Assembly: GCA_050247515.1 (NCBI GenBank)
Contig: JBFWUB010000025.1
Coordinates: 1 to 64,000, forward strand
Reading direction: 5' to 3'
DNA: 64,000 nucleotides
Source: RAM1 sp050247515
GTDB taxonomy: Bacteria; Pseudomonadota; Gammaproteobacteria; Burkholderiales; Burkholderiaceae_C
A program made the translations under genes and the position numbers. This document shows, piece by piece, positions 42,080 through 51,100 of the stretch (position 1 is the first letter of the stretch; each line of letters starts with the position of its first letter). The notes beneath the pieces were generated by a model. It searched no databases and was not told the DNA's origin. It worked only from the letters and a program-made list of their open reading frames with translations.

Positions 42080-43168
42080 ATGACAGGAAAAGTTGCGCTC
42101 ATCACCGGCATCACGGGGCAAGACGGCGCCTACCTGGCGGAGTTTTTGCTGGGCAAGGGCTACATCGTGCACGGCATCCGCCGGCGCGTGTCGCTGTTCA
42201 ACACCGACCGCATCGACCACCTGTACCAGGACACCCACGAGGACGGCGTGCGCATGTTCCTGCACTACGGCGACATGACCGATTCGTCCGCCCTCACGCG
42301 CATCATCCAGCAGACCCAGCCTGATGAAATCTACAACCTGGCGGCGCAGTCGCACGTGCACGTGAGCTTTGACGAACCCGAATACACCGCCAACTCAGAC
42401 GCGCTGGGCCCCCTGCGCTTGCTGGAGGCCATCCGCATCCTGGGGCTGGAGAAAAAGGTGCGCTTCTACCAGGCCAGCACGTCCGAGCTGTACGGCCTGG
42501 TGCAGGAAACCCCGCAAAAGGAAACCACGCCGTTCTACCCGCGCAGCCCCTATGCCGTGGCCAAGCTGTATGCGTACTGGATCACGGTGAACTACCGCGA
42601 GGCCTACGGCATCTATGCCTGCAACGGCATCCTGTTCAACCACGAAAGCCCGCTGCGCGGCGAAACCTTCGTCACGCGCAAGATCACGCGGGCGCTGGCG
42701 CGCATCAAGCTCGGCCTGCAGGATTGCCTGTACCTGGGCAACCTGGACGCCAGGCGCGACTGGGGCCACGCCAGGGACTATGTAGAAATGCAGTGGCTGA
42801 TGCTGCAGCAGGACAAACCCGAAGACTACGTGATTGCCACCGGTGTGCAATACAGCGTGCGCGACTTCGTCGACGCCGCCGCGGCCGAGCTGGGCATGGC
42901 CATCCGCTGGACGGGCGAGGGCCTGCACCAGCAGGGCGTCACGCCCGAAGGCAAACCGGTGGTGGTCGTGGACCCGCGGTACTTCCGTCCGACCGAGGTG
43001 GACAGCCTGCTGGGCGACGCGACCAAGGCCCGCACCCAGCTGGGCTGGACGCCAAAAATCACATTCAAGGAGCTGGTGGCCGAGATGGTGCGCGAAGACC
43101 TCACGTCGGCCCAGCGCAACGAACTCGTCAAGCGCCATGGCTACAAGGCGCTGGACCACAACGAATAA
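42080..43168 (+). CDS. gmd: GDP-mannose 4,6-dehydratase
   Basis: 362 residues, five bases after manC. NADP-binding GITGQDGAYLAEFLL is at the N-terminus; STSELYG and the catalytic YPRSPYAVAKLYAYW (YxxxK) are intact. It also has the family's NHESPLRGETFVTRKITRA segment and the EVD-SLLGDATKARTQLGW end. It converts GDP-mannose to GDP-4-keto-6-deoxymannose, the branch point for GDP-fucose, GDP-rhamnose, GDP-perosamine and GDP-colitose. No fcl, rmd or per with certain identity follows, so the final sugar is open. Confidence 0.96.
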   Translation: MTGKVALITGITGQDGAYLAEFLLGKGYIVHGIRRRVSLFNTDRIDHLYQDTHEDGVRMFLHYGDMTDSSALTRIIQQTQPDEIYNLAAQSHVHVSFDEPEYTANSDALGPLRLLEAIRILGLEKKVRFYQASTSELYGLVQETPQKETTPFYPRSPYAVAKLYAYWITVNYREAYGIYACNGILFNHESPLRGETFVTRKITRALARIKLGLQDCLYLGNLDARRDWGHARDYVEMQWLMLQQDKPEDYVIATGVQYSVRDFVDAAAAELGMAIRWTGEGLHQQGVTPEGKPVVVVDPRYFRPTEVDSLLGDATKARTQLGWTPKITFKELVAEMVREDLTSAQRNELVKRHGYKALDHNE

Positions 43169-43190
43169 GCCGGCTGCACCGCCCCACCCC

Positions 43191-44432
43191 ATGACCCACG
43201 CCATCACCCAATGCCGCATCTGCGGCGGCACCCATTTGCAGACCGTCATGTCGCTGGGCGACCAGGCCCTGACCGGTGTGTTCCCCAAAACACCTGACCA
43301 ACCCGTGACCCGCGGCCCGGTGGACCTGGTGCGCTGCGCAGCGGCGGACGGCTGCGGCCTGGTGCAGCTGCGCCAGAGCTATGACCTGAGCGAGATGTAC
43401 GGCATGAACTACGGCTACCGCTCGGGCCTGAATGCCAGCATGGTGCGCCACCTGCAGGGCAAGGTCGACAGGATCCTGGGCCTGGGCCTGCTGCAGCCGG
43501 GTGACCTGGTGATCGACATCGGCAGCAACGACGCCACCACGCTGCGCAGCTACCCGGCGGGCCGCTACGAGCTGGTGGGCGTGGACCCCACGGGCGTGAA
43601 GTTTGCCTCTTACTACCCGGCGCACATCCGGCTGATACCCGACTTCTTCTCGGCCGCCGCCCTGCAGGCCAGCGTGCCGGGCAGGAAGGCCCGGGTCATC
43701 ACGTCGTTCTCGATGTTTTATGACCTGGAAGACCCGGTGGCCTTTGCCCGCGAAGTGGCCGCCACCCTGCACGACGAAGGCATCTGGGTGTTTGAGCAGA
43801 GCTACCTGCCGGCCATGCTGCGCACCAATTCATTCGACACCATCTGCCACGAGCACCTGGAGTTTTACGCGCTTCGGCAGATCCACTGGATCGCCGGCCA
43901 GGCCGGGCTGAAAGTGCTGGACGTGGAATTCAACGACATCAACGGCGGCAGCTTTTCCGTTACCGCGGCCCGGGCCGCGTCGGCCCACGAGCCCAACAAA
44001 GCGGTGCTGGCGCAGATCGCCGCCGACGAAGCCGCGCTGGGGCTGGACAGCGACCAGGCGTTTGCCGACTTCAAGCTGCGCGTGCAGCAGGCTCAGGCCG
44101 CGTTGCTGGACTTTCTGGCCCAGCAAAAGGCTCAGGGCCGCACGGTCTGCGGCATGGGCGCGTCGACCAAGGGCAACGTGCTGCTGCAGTACTGGGGCAT
44201 TGGGCCCGAGCTGCTGGCCAGCATCGCAGAAGTGAACGCCGACAAATTTGGCAGCTACACACCCGGCAGCCTGATTCCCATCCGCGCGCAGACAGACGTG
44301 CTGGCCAGCGAACCCGACTACCTGCTGGTGCTGCCCTGGCACTTCCGCAATTTCTTTGTCAGCAACCCGGCGCTCAAGGGGCGCAAGCTGGTGTTCCCGC
44401 TGCCGGTGTTTGAAGTGGTCGATGTCCGGTAA
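43191..44432 (+). CDS. SAM-dependent methyltransferase, sugar C-methyltransferase type
   Basis: 413 residues from the ATG at 43191. An N-terminal zinc motif (CRICGG ... RCAAADGCGLVQL) is followed by SAM motif LVIDIGSNDATTLRSY near 105-120, and the C-terminal domain with CGMGASTKGNVLLQYWGI. This three-part build is that of NDP-sugar C-methyltransferases (TylCIII, NovU, CmmC types), which act on 4-keto-6-deoxy sugars. Here the neighbour gmd would supply a GDP-4-keto-6-deoxymannose substrate. Cytoplasmic. It overlaps the next gene by 11 bases. Confidence 0.87.
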   Translation: MTHAITQCRICGGTHLQTVMSLGDQALTGVFPKTPDQPVTRGPVDLVRCAAADGCGLVQLRQSYDLSEMYGMNYGYRSGLNASMVRHLQGKVDRILGLGLLQPGDLVIDIGSNDATTLRSYPAGRYELVGVDPTGVKFASYYPAHIRLIPDFFSAAALQASVPGRKARVITSFSMFYDLEDPVAFAREVAATLHDEGIWVFEQSYLPAMLRTNSFDTICHEHLEFYALRQIHWIAGQAGLKVLDVEFNDINGGSFSVTAARAASAHEPNKAVLAQIAADEAALGLDSDQAFADFKLRVQQAQAALLDFLAQQKAQGRTVCGMGASTKGNVLLQYWGIGPELLASIAEVNADKFGSYTPGSLIPIRAQTDVLASEPDYLLVLPWHFRNFFVSNPALKGRKLVFPLPVFEVVDVR

Positions 44433-45408
44433 CGCAGCAAACCCGGGCCAGGGACGCACCGCGCTGGTGGTGGGCGTCAACGGGCAGGACGGCAGCTACC
44501 TGGCCGAACGGCTGGCGCACAACCAGTGGCGCGTGGTGGGCATGGGCCGTCAGGGCCAGGCCCGCGCCGGGCTGGCCGCGCGGCTGGCGCAATACTGCCC
44601 GCTGGACCTGACGGACACAGCGGCCTTGCAGCGTGCGCTGCACGAGCTGCGGCCCGATGCCATCTTTTTTGCCGCCGCGGTGCATGGCGCCGCGGGCTTT
44701 GACTACGAAAGCGTGTGGCTCGGCGCACACCAGGTCAACACCCTGGCCCTGCACGCGGCGCTGGAACATGCGCGCACACAGGCCGGCCGGGGCGGCGGCA
44801 AGGTTCAGGTGCTGTACTTTGGCTCGGCCAAGATGTTTGGCGACCTGGCCGGGCGCACCATCGACGAAAGCACCCCGCGCGTGTCCAGCTGCATCTACTC
44901 CATCACCAAGAACGCGGGCGCGGACCTGGTTCAGTATTACCGTGCCACCCACGGCGTGGACGCCGGCGTGGTCTGGCTGTTCAACCACGAATCCGAGCGC
45001 CGGCCGCCGCAGTTTTTTGCCATGCAGGTGGTACAGGCCCTGGCCCAAAGCCTGCAAGACAAACGCCATGCCGTCACGCTGAACACGCTGGACTTCTGGT
45101 GCGACTGGGGCCACGCCCAGGAATACATGACGCTGGTGGCCGACCATTGCGACGCGCTGCGCGGGCACGACGTGGTGCTGGCCACCGGGCACACCGTGTG
45201 GGCGGCCGACGTGGTGACCGAGCTGTTTGCGCTGCACGGGCTGGCCGCCGCCGACCACTTCCGCACCACCGCCCCCCCGCGTGAAAAGCAGCTGGCCACC
45301 CAGTGGCGGGCCGACACCACCCGCCTGGTGCAGCTGGCCGGCCAGCGGCCTGCGCTGTGGGGTGTGGAAGTTTTTCAGGAAATACTGCGCGCGGCCCGCA
45401 CCGGCTAG
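44422..45408 (+). CDS. GMD-like NAD-dependent epimerase/dehydratase (second SDR of the locus)
   Basis: 328 residues from the ATG at 44422 inside the preceding gene. It has GVNGQDGSYLAERL at the N-terminus, YFGSAKMFGDLAG, and the catalytic YSITKNAG (YxxxK). The segments WLFNHESERRPPQFF and FWCDWGHAQEYM align by eye with Gmd (LFNHESPLRGETF and DWGHARDYV). It is therefore a divergent Gmd paralogue, not a typical Fcl/WcaG. It could reduce or epimerise the 4-keto sugar, or dehydrate another GDP-sugar. Function not fixed. Confidence 0.82.
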   Translation: MSGNAANPGQGRTALVVGVNGQDGSYLAERLAHNQWRVVGMGRQGQARAGLAARLAQYCPLDLTDTAALQRALHELRPDAIFFAAAVHGAAGFDYESVWLGAHQVNTLALHAALEHARTQAGRGGGKVQVLYFGSAKMFGDLAGRTIDESTPRVSSCIYSITKNAGADLVQYYRATHGVDAGVVWLFNHESERRPPQFFAMQVVQALAQSLQDKRHAVTLNTLDFWCDWGHAQEYMTLVADHCDALRGHDVVLATGHTVWAADVVTELFALHGLAAADHFRTTAPPREKQLATQWRADTTRLVQLAGQRPALWGVEVFQEILRAARTG

Positions 45409-45436
45409 CGAAGCAACCCGCCACACCGACCCCACC

Positions 45437-46828
45437 ATGTCCAGCCAACGCCACCAGTACCAGTCGTTCCCCGATGCACCGGGCGATTCTGAATCGCTTG
45501 CCAAGCTCAAGGCGCTGCGTCTGCCGCTGCTGGTGGGCCAGCGGTTTCTGGACGTGGGCTGCAACGAGGGCTTTTTTTGCGCGTACGCCCGGTACGCCGG
45601 CGCCACGCAGGTGGTGGGGCTGGACGCATCCGCTGAATACATCGAACGCGCGCGCAGGCGCGTGCCGGGCGCCGTGTTTTTGAAGCAGAGCTGGGACACC
45701 CTGCCCCCCGGACCGTTTGACGTGGTGCTGCTGGCATCAGCCCTGCACTATGCGAGCGACCAGGCTGCGCTGATCGCCAGCGTGATGCGCGTGCTGAGCC
45801 CCACGGGCACGCTGGTGCTGGAGCTGGGCGTGGCCACGGCCAAGGGATCGGCCTGGGTTGAGGTGGACCGCGGCGCCGACAAGCGGCTGTTTCCCACCTG
45901 GGACAAGCTCAAGGAAGTGCTGGCGCCCTATGCCTGGAAGCTGCTGTCCAAAAGCACGCCGCAAAAAGGCGACCCCACGCCACGCTATGTGCTGCACATC
46001 AACGCACGCAAGCCCGTGGCCTACCTGCTGATGAAACCGGGTGGCTTCGGCAAAACCACCCTGTGCCATGAACTGTTTGCACCCGCGGGCGTGCCCATTG
46101 TGTCGGGCGACGCCTGCATGACGGCGGTGGCGCAGGGCCACTTGAGCGCGGACCCGGCACTGCAAACCCTGGTGGCGACCAACTTTTCAAGCACCACCAT
46201 GGACGACACCATGCGCGCCGTGCTGGCGGCCAACCAGCTGCCCGCGCTGGCGCAGGTGTGGCTGGACCGCGCGGGCGGGCGCACCTTTGCGCTGGACGCA
46301 TCGTTGCCCACCAAGCACCACGCCTTTGTCATCGAATTTTTCAAGGCCCACGGCTTCATGGTGGTCAACCTGGACTGGGAGCGCCCCGGCGCGCCGTTGC
46401 AGCTGCTGCCCAAGGTCAACGCCATGGCCGACGCCTTTTATGCCGAGCTGATGGACCCGCCCGGCAGCGCAACCCCGCCCATGCCGTTTACCGGCACGCT
46501 GGGCGCGGTGATGCAGCTGCAGGTGATCCCCAATGTGTTTGAAATTACCGGCTGGGCCGTGCATGAAAACGGCCGCATGCCCGCGGTGATAGAGGTGCAG
46601 GTGGGCGACAGCCGCACGGTGGTGACCGAATATGACCGTGTGGCCCGGCCCCAGGTGCAAAGCCGCCTGAACCTGCCGCACCCCATGTATGGCTTTCGCA
46701 TCCGCCTGCCGGTGCCAGAGGGGGTGGCGGCCACGCAGGTGTGCGATCTGCTGCAGGTGCGAGGCGGCAACGACGTGAACAGCCTGGGCGCGCCGTTTCG
46801 CACCGACCCGATCAGGCCCAAGGCTTGA
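45437..46828 (+). CDS. three-domain protein: methyltransferase, P-loop-like, beta-sandwich
   Basis: 463 residues from the ATG at 45437. Residues ~1-165 are a class I SAM methyltransferase (FLDVGCNEGFF at 38-47, VVGLDAS, VVLLASALHY). Residues ~185-340 hold a P-loop-like motif KPGGFGKTTL (200-209), resembling Walker A but with Lys at the first position, and then IVSGD, suggesting a kinase-like domain. Residues ~355-463 form a beta domain with FEITGWAV...IEVQVGDSRTVV...YGFRIRLPVPEG, like small domains appended to glycosyltransferases. This combination is unusual. A role in modifying a glycan or its acceptor is inferred. Confidence 0.75.
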   Translation: MSSQRHQYQSFPDAPGDSESLAKLKALRLPLLVGQRFLDVGCNEGFFCAYARYAGATQVVGLDASAEYIERARRRVPGAVFLKQSWDTLPPGPFDVVLLASALHYASDQAALIASVMRVLSPTGTLVLELGVATAKGSAWVEVDRGADKRLFPTWDKLKEVLAPYAWKLLSKSTPQKGDPTPRYVLHINARKPVAYLLMKPGGFGKTTLCHELFAPAGVPIVSGDACMTAVAQGHLSADPALQTLVATNFSSTTMDDTMRAVLAANQLPALAQVWLDRAGGRTFALDASLPTKHHAFVIEFFKAHGFMVVNLDWERPGAPLQLLPKVNAMADAFYAELMDPPGSATPPMPFTGTLGAVMQLQVIPNVFEITGWAVHENGRMPAVIEVQVGDSRTVVTEYDRVARPQVQSRLNLPHPMYGFRIRLPVPEGVAATQVCDLLQVRGGNDVNSLGAPFRTDPIRPKA

Positions 46829-46860
46829 CCCACCGCCGCAAGCAGCCGGAGCACACCACC

Positions 46861-48072
46861 ATGGGCAAGAAGTATTTGTTCGTGCACCAGAACTTCCCGG
46901 GCCAGTTTGTGCACGTGGCCGCGGCGCTGGCGGCGGCCGGCCACCAGGTGGTGGCGCTGGGCATCACGGGGCGCAAGGTGCCGGGCGTGCACTATGTGCG
47001 CTACGAGCCCGCGCGCGTGCCCGCCGGTGGCGTGGTGCGGGGCGACCTGGCCGCCAAGCTGGTGCGCGCGGAGGGCTGCGCGTCTGCCATGCTGGCGCTC
47101 AAGGCCCAGGGCTTCCAGCCCGACGTGATCATTGCCCACCCCGGCTGGGGCGAGGCGCTGTTCTGCAAGGACGTGTGGCCCCAGGCGCGGCTGGTCGTGT
47201 TTGCCGAGTTCTATTACACGGTGGATGGGTCGGACTACGCGTTTGACCCCGAATTCCAGACCGACACCCCCGCCGCGCGCATGCGCCTGCGGCTCAAGAA
47301 CACGGCGTTGCTGCATGCGCTGGCCGCGGCTGATGCAGCCTACGCGCCCACCCAGTGGCAAAAAAGCCAGGTACCGGCGGCGTTCCAGCACAAGGTACAG
47401 GTGATCTTTGACGGCATCGACACCCAGCTGGTCAAGCCGGCCGCGGGCGTCAGCGTGCGCCTGAAGCGCGACAACCTGACGCTGAGCCGCGCTGACGAGG
47501 TGATCACCTTCGTCAACCGCAACCTGGAGCCGTACCGCGGCTTTCACACCTTCATGCGCGCGCTGCCCGACATGCTGGCGCGCCGCCCGCGTGCGCATGT
47601 GCTGATCGTGGGGCGCGACGGCGTCAGCTACGGCGCGCGGCCCAAGGGCGGCGGCTCCTGGAAGGACGCCATGCTGCGCGAAGTGGGCGCCAACCTGCCG
47701 GTGGACCGCGTGCACTTCCTCGGGCCGTTGCCCTATGCCCAATACCTGCAGGTGCTGCAGATATCGACCTGCCATGTGTACCTGACCTACCCGTTCGTGC
47801 TGTCGTGGAGCTGCCTGGAGTCCATGAGCGCGGGCAACGTGGTGGTGGGCAGCGACACGGCCCCTGTGCGCGAGGTGATTGAAGACGGGCACAACGGTCG
47901 GCTGACCGGCTTTTTTGACACGCAGGCCATGGCCACGCGGGTGGCTGAGGTGCTGGCGTCCCCCGGCGACTACGCGGCGCTGTCTGCGAGGGCGCGGGCC
48001 ACGGTGCAGGCCCGTTACGATTTGAAAACTGTTTGCCTGCCCGAGTTGATGCGGTTTATTGCCAACCTGTGA
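46861..48072 (+). CDS. family 4 glycosyltransferase
   Basis: 403 residues from the ATG at 46861 (MGKKYLFVHQNFPGQFVHVA). The N-terminus matches the Glyco_trans_4_3-type domain, and the C-terminal GT-B domain has NRNLEPYRGFHTFMRALP, the pocket SWSCLESMSAGNVVVGSDTAPVREV (E-x7-E type, quoted in part) and DGHNGRLTGFFD. It would add a sugar from an activated donor to a growing lipid-linked or protein-linked glycan at the inner membrane. Its stop is 120 bp before the RTX gene. Confidence 0.9.
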   Translation: MGKKYLFVHQNFPGQFVHVAAALAAAGHQVVALGITGRKVPGVHYVRYEPARVPAGGVVRGDLAAKLVRAEGCASAMLALKAQGFQPDVIIAHPGWGEALFCKDVWPQARLVVFAEFYYTVDGSDYAFDPEFQTDTPAARMRLRLKNTALLHALAAADAAYAPTQWQKSQVPAAFQHKVQVIFDGIDTQLVKPAAGVSVRLKRDNLTLSRADEVITFVNRNLEPYRGFHTFMRALPDMLARRPRAHVLIVGRDGVSYGARPKGGGSWKDAMLREVGANLPVDRVHFLGPLPYAQYLQVLQISTCHVYLTYPFVLSWSCLESMSAGNVVVGSDTAPVREVIEDGHNGRLTGFFDTQAMATRVAEVLASPGDYAALSARARATVQARYDLKTVCLPELMRFIANL

Positions 48073-48143
48073 CGGTTCGGGTGCTCGTTGAGCACTTAAG
48101 TAATCACCACTACATGGGATGTACGCACCTGGCTTTCCCAGAT

Positions 48144-48155
48144 ACAACAAGTTGT
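48144..48155. promoter_or_regulatory. short palindrome upstream of the RTX gene
   Basis: ACAAC-AA-GTTGT lies 37 bp before the RTX start, with a second TTGT at 48170. The 120-bp gap 48073-48192 is AT-richer than its surroundings and probably holds a separate promoter for the RTX gene. No clear -35/-10 pair is seen. Confidence 0.3.
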
Positions 48156-48192
48156 TTCATAAACATCCTGTTGTATTCAAGGAGCAGTGGCC

Positions 48193-51100
48193 ATGGCAGA
48201 CATCACCGGTACCAGCGGAAACGACACCCTGACGGGCACCACCGGCGACGACACGTTGACGGGCCTGGCGGGCAATGACCTGCTGACCGGAGATGCCGGC
48301 AACGACCTGCTGCTGGGGGGCGAGGGGTCTGACAGCCTGGGCGGCGGCGTCGGCAACGACACGCTGGACGGCGGCACCATCACCGACCTGGTTAATTATT
48401 CTGACTTCAATCTGGCCGGCTATTCGCTGTCCACCTCCGGGGTCACGGTCAACCTGCAGACCAACACCGCCAGCGACGGCCTGGGCGGCACCGACACGCT
48501 GGTGGACATCAACTTTGTGTTGGGCTCGGACCATGCAGACGTCATCACCGGCAGCGACCGCGCGATCTTCGAGCAGATCGAAGGGGGTGCCGGCAACGAC
48601 ACGCTGGACGGCGGCGCGATCTCGTCAGACATCAACACGGTCAACCGCGTCACGTACCACAACGCCACCGCCGGCGTCACGGTCAATCTGCAAGCGGGCA
48701 CGGCCACCGGCGCGGCCACCGGCACCGACACACTCAGCAACTTCCGCCAGGCGCGCGGCAGCAACTCCAATGATTCGCTCACGGGCGACGGCAACGACAA
48801 CCGGCTGGACGGCCTGAACGGCAACGACCTGCTGATTGGCGCCGGCGGCAATGACCGCCTTTTCGGCAACAACGGGCAGGACACACTGAACGGCGGCGAG
48901 GGCGACGACAGCCTGGACGGCGGCGGCAATGACGCCGGGCAGATCGGCGACTGGGTCAGCTATGTGGATGCGACGGCCGGTGTGAATGTGAACCTGACCG
49001 CGGGCACGGCCACCGGCGGCGGTGGCAATGACACCCTGATCGGGATTGAGGCCGTGCGTGGCAGCACGTTCAATGACAGCCTCACGGGCACTGGCGCTGC
49101 CGAATGGCTGCAGGGCGACCTGGGCGACGACACCCTGGACGGCGGCGGCGGCTTTGACTTCGCGGACTATGGCAACGCCACCGCCGCGGTCACGGTCAGC
49201 CTGGCCAGCAACACGGCCAGCGGCGGCAACGGCAACGACGTGCTGAGCAACTTTGAAGCCATCCGCGGCGGATCGGGCGCTGACACGCTCACCGGCGACG
49301 CCAACGGCAACTACCTGCGCGGCGGCCTGGGCGCCGACACGCTGGACGGCGGCGATGGCTTTGACACGGTGGATTACCTGAGCGCGTCGGGCGGCGTGAC
49401 CGTCAGCCTCAGCACCAACACCGCCAGCGGCGCGGATGGCGCCGACGTTCTCGGCAATTTTGAAGCCATCCGTGGCTCCAACAACGCCGACACGCTGGAC
49501 GGCGACACCGGCAACAACAACCTGCTGGGCATGGGCGGCAACGATTTCATTGACGGCTTTGCCGGCAACGACACGCTGGACGGCGGCGCGGGCAACGACA
49601 CCGTGCTGGGCGAGGCCGGCAACGATTACATCGTGGGCGCCGACGGCGGCAGCGACAGCCTGGACGGCGAAGACGGCTACGACACCGTGTCGTACAACTA
49701 TGCGGGCAGCACCACGGCGGTCGGCTTCACGTCCACGCTGGCCAGCGGCACGCAGAACGACGGGCTGGGCGGCACCGACAGCGTGGCCAATTTTGAAGAG
49801 ATGCACATCTTTGGCGGCACGGCCGGCGACACGCTGACCGGTGGCACGGAGCGCAACTGGATCATGGGCAACGCCGGCAACGACACCCTGACGGGCGGTG
49901 GCGGCAGCGACACCTTTGCCTACAACGTGGCCGCGGCCTCGGGCACGGACCGCATCACCGACCTGGCGTCCGGTGAAAACCTGAGCTTCCAGAACCAGGG
50001 CGGCGCCACGCTCAGCCTGCAGGCGACCGTGCTGTCGGGCGACGATGCGTCGGGTCTGACCAAGGGCCAGGTCATGGTGGGCAGCTTCAGCGGCGGCGTG
50101 ACCAAGGTGTACGTCGGTACCGACGACACAGCGGGCGCGGACCTGAGCGTGGACCTGGTGGGCAACTACGGCGCGGCAGACTTCACGGTCTTCAACGACG
50201 CGTTTGGCGGCAACCTGCAGTACGTTCCCGGCGGGGCCATCACCGGCACGGCCGGCAACGAGACACTGATCGGCAGCGCGGGTGCCGACACCATCGACGG
50301 CGCGGGCGGCAACGACTTCATCAACGGCAATGGCGGCACTGACAGCCTGATGGGCGGCGAGGGCGACGACTACATCACCGCCGGTGGCGATGGCGCCAAC
50401 GACACCATCGATGGCGGTGACGGGCACGACGTCGTCAGCAACAGCTTCTTCGGCCAGACCGGCGCCGTCACGTTCACCTCGGCAGGCCCCGGTGGCCCGC
50501 AGGCCGACGGCCTGGGCGGCACCGACACGCTGGCCAACGTGGAGGAAATCCATGTCTTTGGCGGCAGCGGCAACGACACCCTGACGGGCGACGCAGGCCG
50601 CAACCACATCATGGGCCACGGCGGCAATGACTCGCTGACCGGTGGCGGCGGCAACGACAGCTTCGGTTACGACCTGACGGCGGCCAGCGGCGTGGACCGC
50701 ATCACCGACATGAACGGCAACGACAACCTGCAGTTCACCGGCGCGGTGCTGAACACCACCATCCAGAGCGGCAACGATGCCTCGGCCCTGCTGCAGGGCC
50801 ACGTGATGATCGGCACGCCGTCGGGCGGCGTGACCACGGTGTACGTGGGCACGGCCACGCTGGGCGCGCCCCTGGTGATCGAGCTGCAGGGCAGCTTTGT
50901 GGCGGCCAACTTCAGCGTCAACAACGACGCCTTTGGCGGCAACCTGGTGATGAACCCGTTCATTACCCTCACCGGTACCGGCGGCAATGACACCCTGACC
51001 GGGACGGGCGCCGACGAAATCCTGGACGGCCAGGGCGGCAACGACAGCCTGCTGGGCCAGGGCGGCAATGACAGCCTGTTGGGCGGCGCAGGGCAAGACA

